From the NCBI GenBank assembly GCA_035079385.1, contig JAVHKY010000059.1, positions 794,001 to 858,000 of the forward strand: a DNA stretch of 64,000 bases, written 5' to 3'. The position numbers and the translations under genes were made by a program. The stretch's first letter is position 1. Each line of letters starts with the position of its first letter. This DNA comes from Aspidiotus rigidus. Taxonomy: Eukaryota; Arthropoda; Insecta; Hemiptera; Diaspididae. Under the pieces are notes generated by a model, which saw nothing but the letters and a program-made list of their open reading frames with translations, had not been told where the DNA came from and made no database searches. Positions 55,551 to 64,000 of this stretch are shown here, piece by piece.

Positions 55551-57240
55551 AAACCTGGAAAGTGGAAAACGCTAAAATGATCATATTTTTTACACTGTTT
55601 GTCGACTCTTTTGTTACTTTTATATTCTATCGGAATCTGCATTTTTCATAATTTTATTTATTTATTAATTTAATTATGTATTCATTAATTTATTCATTCG
55701 TTTCTTTACGTTTTTATTTTTTTAAAATTATTTCAATTTTTGACAGATTATCATATTTCCTTTAGGTATTAAGGATAGCTGAAACATAAAATATTTTCCT
55801 TTATTCAAACAAACGCCGACATTTTTATCTCATTTTTGTACATTTCGAAATCGAACAATTTTAAGAAATGAACTCGTGGTTTATGTAGAGGTTCCTAGTC
55901 TAGTGTATGCGCCCGTCGATGTACTCCAAGCAGTCGATGAACGAGTGTTTAGAATATCATTTTTCAATTTTGATTTTCGTAATTTTTTAGATCATTCTCC
56001 TTTTCAGAAAAAAAGACAAAAAAAAAAGCATTTGTGTTCATTTATTCACTATTTTGTTTTCTTTTACTCATTCCTCATTTGTTAGGAAAACCGTTGTTAA
56101 TACTGTATTACGAGTCAGTAATTTAGAGATGTTGAACATAATTAATTTACGTGTACGAATCCCTCCCTTTTATTATTGTGTTTTTATTTTATTTATCATT
56201 GATATATTTGTAGTGGTGCTTTTTATCTTTTGTATTGTATCGTATGTATTTATTGCTATACATAAAAATTATTATGAATAGGATTAGTATTTGGTTGTAC
56301 ATAGATTACTTTTTAAATAATTATGTGAAGCTGGTATTTGCTTTCACAAAACATAAAATACTCAACATTTTTCCATTTTTTTTTTTTTTTTTTACATTAT
56401 CGAAAAAAGTAACGCAGATGTCAATTTTATTCATTTAGTTACGAGAATACGTTTATATGGCTGTTGATGGCAGAAAACGAAGATGATTTCGTTCGTTTTT
56501 TACCTTAGCACTTGTTAGTATTTTTCAGACAGTGTCTTCAGCTGATACTGAATAAGATTTAACGTAAGCTTATCTTTTCAATTTCGTGACTTGATGCTGG
56601 AATAAATTACAGTACGAACCTGAATGATGAGGTTAATTTTTTTCGTTTTACCCAGATCATTTGTATACCTATTTATGTTCATACACGATAAATATCTCTT
56701 GTTTCAACTACACACTTGTTATTTTTATATTTTTCTACAGTATACATAGCTTTTTCTCACCGAAGCGAAGTCCGAAAATTTTTAATTATTCTCATTTAAT
56801 ATGCGTTACGCCTTTCTTAATTTTAAAATCTTTCATTCCCATTTGTTATCCAATCCTTAATAATATTATGGTCGCCGTCTTTATTGATTATTGTCGTTAT
56901 TTTAGTAAATATACGATCATGTATTTTTCCCTTCTATCGCGTAGTAATGATCGTATTATTGTCCGTCTTTATTTTGTGCAGTGTATTTGGCGTCGTAGCA
57001 TAATTTGTTCTGTGCAATATTTCATACTGTCCGTATTTATTAATTTTACATTATTATATCATGATGAGCCCGACTCTCGAGTGCGTAAATTATGTACATA
57101 GATCTCCTCGTATCCAAGTAGTTTATTTGAGTATCTAAAAATTATTTTGAATATGCTTACCGGAATTTTAATTCAGTTGTATAGAATTTATGTCAAAATA
57201 AGAAATTTTCGATTATTTCAATATACTTTACGATGAATAT
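55551..57240 (+). other. Probable long AT-rich 3' UTR of delta-catenin
   Basis: After the stop the sequence is T- and A-rich, with open frames full of Phe, Ile and Tyr and a T-run near 56380. Candidate AATAAA signals include one near 56602. The exact end is unknown. Confidence 0.4.
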
Positions 57241-57350
57241 AAATTAAATTGATCTTCTTGATTTGAATTGTCGGAACTGCGAACCGGACAGGTATGTGAT
57301 AGAAATATTACAACAGACCATCATCAGATTATCAGAAGATAACCTATACT

Positions 57351-57474
57351 AATTAACAAATTTATAAATCAAGTTCTAAGTTCTTTCAATTCACATTTGT
57401 CTCACCTACCCTAATTAACAAATTTATAAGTCAAGTTCTAAGTTCTTTCAATTCACACTTGTCTCGCACTTTTT
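57351..57474. repeat. 62-bp tandem duplication
   Basis: AATTAACAAATTTATAA followed by TCAAGTTCTAAGTTCTTTCA begins at 57351 and again at 57413, nearly identical. It lies just upstream of the secreted-protein gene. Confidence 0.9.
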
Positions 57475-57704
57475 CGTAAGCGTGCGAAAAAAATCGTACT
57501 CGAGCGATGCTCGAATTCTTATCATATATTTCCTTTTATCTCTCAGGGATATATTTCTTGATATTGATAATTTGCGACTGCGCCCATTCAATACACCCGA
57601 CTAAAATTATTCATAGGTATACCTATCGGTATTATTTGAAGTACGAGCCGTATACTTACGTCGGCATAATACAGCGTTCCTTTCAATAACGTAGAAATCA
57701 AATC

Positions 57705-60700
57705 ATGTCGCTAAATTTTGCGGTGTTGAAGATTTTTTTATTTTTCTTATCAGGTAAGTATTTAATAATCCCAGTAGCTTTTCCTAAATCTGTTCACTTA
57801 AAACCATTTTCAAGATTCGATAAATATGTAGGTACCTACTCATGTTTGTAATGCGACCCAAATGAATAATTTACCTTACAGTCATTGCAAGTGTATCCTG
57901 GTGCTCGGAGAAAAAATATTCTAGCATGACGAAGACTGAACTGGCAGAAGAACTGGAAAAAAAACAGAGGAATGCTATCGAGCTAATACAAGAACTTTCA
58001 ACTAATTGTAAGTTTTTGAGGAAGTCCAACGTATTACACTTGTATTCATACAATTTGAATTTGATATTCTTTTTAAACCGGAGCTCCAGGCGATGGAGGG
58101 GTTGGCCCGACCAACAAAAGAAGACGAAACTAGGAATTTTTCAAAACATAATGAGTACTGAAGAGGCCTATTGATAAAGTTCAGAATAAACGCACATAAA
58201 GTTGGACTCAACTTTCTTTCTCTCATGTAGACATCCTTAACCTAACATGTTTGGTCAATCACCCATCCATCTTTTTATTATTTTGAGTTTTTATAAATCA
58301 AATCAGTACTCTGAGTGTCTACTAAACTGCGGTTTCTTAGGTCCATTGGTTCTCATTTCCACTGCATTTTTCTGTTACAGACGCGACGTATCTTGACTTC
58401 AATATGAAATCAAAAGTTCAGAAAGTTAAAGACATGAAACCAGATGCGTAAGTTAGAACTGCCGTACAAAGTTGGATTGACGTATATTCAAATCAACGAT
58501 CGGGAAGAAGTTCTATTTTCTTAAAATAAGATTATACGGCTACCAAATTGAAACGTAAATATTCGTTACTAAGACGATTTTTCGATGAGAAATCTAATTA
58601 TCATACTAGTTTTCCAATACATGCATCCCTCTTTCCAATATTGGCGTTTTTAAATCGTGGTAACGTTCATTTCAACACAATTCAGAGTAAAGTGTTCATC
58701 CTGCGAGAATGAAGGCTCCAATTTCCTAGATATCTGAATTTTTCCCTGCTATTCCATCAATGAAGTAATGGTACCTATAGTCAGTGAACTCAATTTGTAG
58801 TATGAGACTAGCTGGAACGCGCGCTGAACGAAAAAAAGAGAGAAAAAGAAGATATTCCGTTCAAGCGGGCTCGGTCGTTTCATGCACGCTTAACGAAAAA
58901 AGAGAGAGAAAAGAGATATTCTGTTATTTCGTTTCACGTTATCTGTTCAGCGCGCATTCCAGCTAGTCTCATAGTACGAATTGAGTTCACTGCCTATAGT
59001 GTGTTATCACGATTCACACACTCGCACGAATCATCCGAAAGATACAGTTTGCCTGATCGTCGATTTGGATGTACCGGTACGTCAATTTAACTTTGTGGGT
59101 AACCTTGTTGTTTGAAAGAGTATTACTTATAGGTACCTACCATTATTTTTATTTTGTCCTAATTCACCTATTGGAACTCTCCTCTGTTGGTCCTTATCAT
59201 CAATCAATCAGAGGAACATGAAGATCTCATTTTTAATCGGATTTGCAAACTTGTTCAAGGTTACTAGAACTAGGTCCTTAACTGTAACGGTCATACTTAT
59301 AACAAAACAAAGCGTATCAGCTATTATGATTGTTATATGCTATGTTGTGGTAGATTAATCACGTTTCAAAATGATAAAAAGAAGGAAACAAAATATTGGT
59401 AGCTGTTCTCAACACATTACTATGATGTTACCTATATAACTAAGGTCTGCAATTATACCTAACTAGCCTAGAAGCATAACAACAACTAACCTATTACTAT
59501 AAAGCCATAACCGTTACAAGGTGACAGAAAAATTTTCTACGACTAGATAACAAGAAATAGTGTTATTAGGACATTAGGTATTTTGTTACAATGTAATGTG
59601 CAGAGAAGAGATGGCTAACTTCAATGCAAAAATTAAGGACAAAAAACGCATATATTTGCCACGTGAGCGTTGTGATCGCTTTGTTATTATTGGTTAAAAA
59701 GTGTGCTGCAGAGGCAGTGTTTGCAGCATTCCAAATATATTTTAGTGTAGTAGTAAATAATATCCGTTCATGTGTAGTAGTGGTGGTGATATACAACGGC
59801 GATTGCAGCGCTAACGTGGCAAATATATGCGTTTTTTGTCTTAAAAATTAACCAAGAGTTAAATATCTCTTCTCTGGTAATGTGTACGCTAATGAATGGT
59901 TCCATTATCCCAGGCACTCCCACCCTGAAATACACGCACAGATTACTGACTTCTCGATATTTCTTTAATTGAGCCAGACAGCGCTAGTATTGTGCTGCAT
60001 TTCTACCTACCAAGCGGGTAGATATTGAAAACAGGAACTAAACTATGGTAACACCTATATGAGAGAAAGATAAAAATATTGAAATAACATTTGAATGAAG
60101 CAGACTTGGCTCTTGGCTCCCTAACATCTGATGAAAAATGTTCACAAACCCAAATTCCAAAACTTAGGCTAGATGGTTAGATGAGATAACAAAACCTTCA
60201 ATTCTGATACATTTGTAGAGTCATTCTACATTTTTAAAAAAATTTTCTCGCATTTGCGGCTACTGTAAGTTTAGCTCCCATTTTCAAATTTGGCAAAAAT
60301 ACTATTACTGTTGAACAAATCACGTGTGCAGTTAGCGATCCTAGTGGATGGCTGGCCCAAATTCTTGTAATGTAACTTTGGGTACTGTACTGTGATATGA
60401 ATGTAGTTAAATCCAAAATACACTATACTAGCAATACCAGAAACTTGGGTGTTGGTTTTGAACCATGGCGACTAGAGTGGATGGGATTGGCACTACCATT
60501 CATAGTAATCAAACTGGATTTTTGACTAGCTGCTAGGATTGTTACTAATTTCCTTTGTGTTTCTAGGGTTCACAGAGCTCAATATATTTCTGATGGGAAT
60601 TTCTGGTATTGCTTGTATAGTGTATTTGCTAAACCTGACCAAGATCTGATCCAAACAAATGCCAGTTGATTGCTTCGTGAGTAGATATATATATATATAT

Positions 60701-62632
60701 CTACTTTCGTGATTTTACTCTGTCAAGTTTCAGTCAAGTCAAACCATAAAACCAGGGATGGCATAATGACCTAATGGGGTAAGGGCACGGTAAGGGTTAC
60801 ATAACCATTAATAACTGAGGATGCATCTAGCAAAAAGGCCTCCGCACAATGTATTTCTTATGGAACGGAGGCTCTTCTGCCAGAACCCTCCTCAACTGTA
60901 AATGCATGAAAAATAGAGTTATGTTATTTCTAATTTTACCAAAACATGCATTACGCGTTATCGTTACATAACTGTAACACTGTAACAGTTTCTAATTTTC
61001 TAGTTCATGGAATTTGGTATAATGTAGTGAGGTAATGGTTATACTTATTTAACCGCATTAGGTATAGTAACCGTTAACCATTGGTACCTAATCGTTCATA
61101 ATCTGTAAACGCATCAAAAATAGAGTTAGGTATGTTTCTTAATTCTAACGTTAATATTGGTCTGAAACTATAATTGTAAACATTGAGCCACCTCTGCTGA
61201 GGCTGACTGGTTAACAACTCAAATGTTTTGACCAATTGAAAAAACAACTGACTGACTGATGAATAAGATTTTTTGAATTTTAATTGACTGACGACTGAAA
61301 CTTTTCTGCGCAACTAACTGAAAATAATACAATCAACTTACAACACTGACTAACAAGTGACTGAAAAGTTGATTCATCAAAAAATCAGCAGAAAGGGTAT
61401 TCCCGATATCAATTCAAAAGTACTGTTTTTTGCTGATCAATCTATATGAGGGATTGAAACCGCTCCATTTTGATCAGAGAGTTACCTATTTTGCTCTAGT
61501 TTGTAAGTTGTTATTCACTTAATGACTTACAACTTACTATATAAGATTGAATCAATTTGATTCTAAAGGTTACAGTGAGCCATCATGTAATTAAGAGAGT
61601 CGACTTCAAGAGAGTGAACGACACTAAAGAAATTGCAACTATGTTCCTTTGATTTTGTCGGCTTATTCCCTAACATCCGAAAGGCTTCTACTATTCAACG
61701 CATGGGTGAACTAAATGTTAGACCCGGTATTCCTCACAATGAATTTCAGGAATTTTTTGATCTACTAAATATGCACGTAGAACGGTCCTCGGGATTTCCT
61801 CAGTGATCTCCCTGCATATTACTTGAACGAACAATAACCTTTCATCAAATTTACGTTAGCAGTCGGTGGTTCCTCTATAAACTTTTTGGATTTGACTAGA
61901 CGGCATCAATGAGTTTGGTATTCATAGAAAAAAACACATCGGTTGTGATCCATGGGTCGTCATTCCGTCCTCTTGCCCACAAGGTTACCGCGTTTAACAG
62001 TTTAACCTATCGCCTGACTCATCTCCCTAGCTTCGAGTCATTCTGCTTTCTATAAGGAAATTACGACAATAAAACTTTTCGTCAGAGTGAATAAGGTTAA
62101 CCATGTACTCGTAAGTCAATCAATACTACTGGTGATAAGGATCAACTTACAATTAACTTAGATTTATAGACCGGAGCAGTTCCGAGCCCAAATTAATTAA
62201 CTCCGGAGAAGGATAAAGCAGCTCCGGTGAAAAATTTAGTTATTCTAGAGCAAAATGAAGAGGTTATTGATCAATCTGCAAAAATGGTACTCTCTGACTA
62301 AGGTCAAGAATACCCTTTGTACTGTTTTTCAGTCATATTCACTCTTCAGTCTATAATTGTTAGCCAATCATAAGTTGATTAAATTAGTTCAAGTTTTAAG
62401 TCATTCAGTCGCGCGGGAAGATTTCAGTCATCAATCAGTCGAAAAATTTGAGTTGTACATCAGTCAGTCAATTTTATGGTTCGAGTTAAACTAAAACTTA
62501 GGACCCTTGGACTGAACGGTTGATTTATGGTTTAATAGGAAACTTGACGACGCGGATGTGAAGATTTTGGACGAAGTCACAGATTATTACATCAAGAAAT
62601 TTCACTATCCAGACGGTTGGACAGAGAAGTGA
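57705..62632 (+). CDS. Small secreted protein gene, 111 aa, four exons, unknown family
   Basis: Exons 57705-57753, 57882-58007, 58381-58447 and 62539-62632. The junctions are TCAG|GTAAGT...CTTACAG, AATT|GTAAGT...GTTACAG and ATGC|GTAAGT...TTAATAG, with phases 1, 1 and 2, all consistent. Exon 1 and the start of exon 2 give a signal peptide (MSLNFAVLKIFLFFLSV, then IASVSWCSEKK). The mature part is ~90 residues, charged and probably helical: KTELAEELEKKQRNAIELIQ, YATYLDFNMKSKVQKVKDM, DDADVKILDEVTDYYIKKF, ending HYPDGWTEK. It has one cysteine near the signal cleavage site and no disulfide framework. AATAAA follows at about 62871. The third intron is 4.1 kb and TE-filled. If exon 3 is not spliced, GCG-TAA ends the protein after 81 residues. 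I do not recognise the family; digestive, venom, salivary or haemolymph roles are all open. Confidence 0.62.
58782..58992. mobile_element. hAT-type MITE, 211 bp, 8-bp target duplication
   Basis: Terminal inverted repeats of ~48 bp start CAGTGAACTCAATT(T)GTA and continue through GAGACTAGCTGGAA and GCGCGCTGAAC. CCTATAGT lies at 58774-58781 and at 58993-59000. Eight-bp duplications with CAGNG ends are typical of hAT. The middle has two copies of AACGAAAAAA(A)GAGAGA. Confidence 0.92.
59601..59876. mobile_element. hAT-type MITE, 276 bp, 8-bp target duplication
   Basis: Ends CAGAGAAGAGAT/ATCTCTTCTCTG, with inverted repeats extending ~70 bp through GACAAAAAACGCATATATTT and GCCACGT. GTAATGTG lies at 59593-59600 and at 59877-59884. 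The 75-codon frame across it is a by-product of the repeat. Confidence 0.93.
59885..61199. other. Intronic sequence without recognised feature
   Basis: Within intron 3 of the secreted-protein gene. It contains a perfect AT palindrome, GTAGATATATATATATATCTAC, near 60684; otherwise nothing. Confidence 0.4.
61200..61385 (+). repeat. Left arm of an inverted repeat rich in ACTGACTGA
   Basis: GGCTGACTGG...ACAACTCAAAT and ACTGACTGACTGATGA are matched in inverse at 62310-62490 (TACATCAGTCAGTCAATTTT, GAGTTGTAC). The arms are diverged and enclose the PLE fragment. Confidence 0.5.
61642..62105 (+). pseudogene. Penelope-like RT fragment PLE-6
   Basis: The plus strand encodes CSFDFVGLFPNIRKASTIQR, RPGIPHNEFQEFFDLLN, then after a deletion that removes the YVDD box, IHGSSFRPLAHKVTAFNSLT and YRLTHLP, in three frames. 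The wording is closest to PLE-2. It lies in intron 3 of the secreted-protein gene, in sense orientation, and carries no endonuclease. Confidence 0.82.
62310..62490 (-). repeat. Right arm of the ACTGACTGA inverted repeat
   Basis: Inverse of 61200-61385, diverged. It ends shortly before the last exon of the secreted-protein gene. Confidence 0.5.
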
Positions 62633-62989
62633 AGTTTACAAGCAATGTACACGAGTATCTGGACTTTCAAGATGCTGGCACCAGAATCAGTCAGAGAATG
62701 AGAGAAAATGATAGAATTTGCAATTGAGTACCATTATTATTGCACTGATTTGAGGATCCTATCGACTTGATCGATCAATGAGTATACATTCTACCTCAGT
62801 TTACGAAAAAAACACCGATCAAATATGGTATCTGATTCACTTGTTTTCAATATTTTTGTTAAAGGAAGTCAATAAAAAATTAATGTTCGATTGCTGAAAA
62901 ATATATTCATTTTATTTGAGCGAGCTGTCAGCTGCACTGGGGCTATTTATCTCGGTGTGCAAAATTATTGAATAATTATGTCGGTAAAT

Positions 62990-63480
62990 TAGAAGTAAGG
63001 AAAGTGAACTTTTTATAGATTAATATTGAGTGAAATTAGTTTAAAGCGCGGGCGTGCATTTGTTTTGAGGGATTTAATGTGGGGAGGACAGGTAAATTTT
63101 TGATCAAAGTGTAAGCCGGAAAATTTGCCGTAGTTATATGTGATGGAATTTCGAAGTTTTATAAAATTAATGGAGGGATGCATAGGATGGGGTTTCTTTT
63201 TTGGAAATAACTGAATATAGATTCTTGAGGAAGAAAATCTTGATATCCATGCAATGATTGAGTTGAAGGTTATCTGGAGGAGTCGGTGGGCTCTTGGAGG
63301 GGTTAGCCGAGCAGATAGATTCGAGATGTTATAATTGTCAACAAAAAGACACGGAGTGAGGGAGGGTTGAAATGTGTGGTGATATCATTGATAGCTATTA
63401 AGAAAAGTAAAACACTAAAAACTTTGCCTAGAGGAACTCCGTTTTGGACTGAGAGAGGGGAGGAGGTTACAAATTACTTG
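62990..63480 (-). pseudogene. Jockey-like LINE reverse transcriptase remnant
   Basis: The minus strand shows, in shifting frames, VFSVLLFLIAINDITTHF (the Leu-rich helix after the Gly-rich motif in Jockey-type RTs), PLQEPTDSSR...STQSLHGYQDF near the expected position after the catalytic box, and KFSGLHFDQKFTCPPHIKSL followed by KTNARPRFKLI. The catalytic FADD box is destroyed. Many stops. Sequence up to ~63640 may be more of the same element but is not readable. Confidence 0.6.
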
Positions 63481-63649
63481 GGAATTAAAAAAACGAGCTC
63501 AAGCTACGTCATTTATTTAAATGTTTTGTTACGCCCTCTACGCCCATGGATAAGACAATGGAGAAAGCGGTCTCGCGATCAAATCCAATGCAGGGCAGCC
63601 ACCCTCTTTTTAAATCTGTCATAAGTGCAATGTAAATTAATTTTTCGTG

Positions 63650-64000
63650 GTTTCCTTTATTGGGACAGTCCTGATTATAAGATGTACGTAATCACAACTA
63701 TGACAGGGATTTTGAGATATAAAAAGAAGCAGAATTCGACTCGGCTACAAGGAAAGTGTTCCAAAGTATTTAATTCAATACGCGAGCAAGAGTTTCTTAT
63801 TTTTCTTATCGGCTTTTGTAGGATTATTATTTTACGCGTTTATTTATTTTTTTCTGGCACCTTCTTTCGCGGTGTTTCTCTTCTAGACTCTCCTTCTTTT
63901 GTTTTGAAGAAACAACGCGCTTGTCGATAAAATAATATGTCGGACGTTTTTCCGACACGAAGTTGGCCGGTGAACTTATTTACTGAAAATACGCCGCCGT
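63650..64000. other. No feature recognised at right edge
   Basis: AT-rich, nothing supported. Confidence 0.4.

Noticed and set aside
59624..59851. 75-codon frame with hydrophobic stretches
   Set aside because: Lies wholly inside the hAT MITE and is symmetric with a minus-strand frame.

Overview
The window is animal nuclear DNA, almost certainly from an insect: short GT-AG introns, insect-type transposon families (Penelope-like, R1-like, Jockey-like and RTE-like retroelements; Tigger, PIF/Harbinger, hAT and MULE DNA elements) and two metazoan housekeeping or junctional genes. I cannot name the order with confidence. It is AT-rich and strongly repeat-laden. Recognisable host genes are confined to about 42-63 kb.

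Layout. 0-3 kb: a 1.45 kb minisatellite with an exact 365-bp higher-order period, then a duplicated TGACGTCA-containing repeat. 4.4-8.3 kb: two inverted ~175-bp arms enclosing a retroelement copy with a 15-bp target duplication and a 226-codon ORF. 8.5-12.5 kb: a large element with long terminal inverted repeats made of ~155-165-bp subrepeats, a decayed Cys-rich transposon protein inside, and nested LINE, Tigger and Harbinger-MITE insertions. 13-20 kb: an RTE tail with an (ATT)n end, a Penelope-like element (PLE) with a 14-bp target duplication, and fold-back elements. 20-23.2 kb: an array of a ~480-bp repeat interrupted by a MULE. 25 kb: a ~386-bp fold-back element. 28.8-32.9 kb: three head-to-tail PLE copies, one with an inverted 5' end. 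34-40.4 kb: a SWIM-type MULE remnant, R1-like fragments and another PLE.

Host genes. 41.9-43.1 kb (-): an unrecognised two-exon gene with a CpG-richer promoter region. 45.2-45.7 kb (+): exon-like segments of a small unrecognised gene. 45.7-46.8 kb (-): mitochondrial ribosomal protein L22, three coding exons. 48.0-55.6 kb (+): a complete 17-exon p120/delta-catenin gene (953 aa) ending in the PDZ ligand DSWV, divergently arranged with mRpL22. 57.7-62.6 kb (+): a four-exon gene for a 111-aa secreted protein of unknown family, assembled here from splice sites; its 4.1 kb third intron holds two hAT-type MITEs with exact 8-bp target duplications and a PLE fragment. 62.9-63.5 kb (-): a decayed Jockey-like reverse transcriptase.

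There is no operon logic here. The genes are independent loci in a landscape of nested mobile elements, and most non-genic structure is explained by insertions, inversions and fold-back copies. No CRISPR array, rRNA or convincing tRNA was seen.
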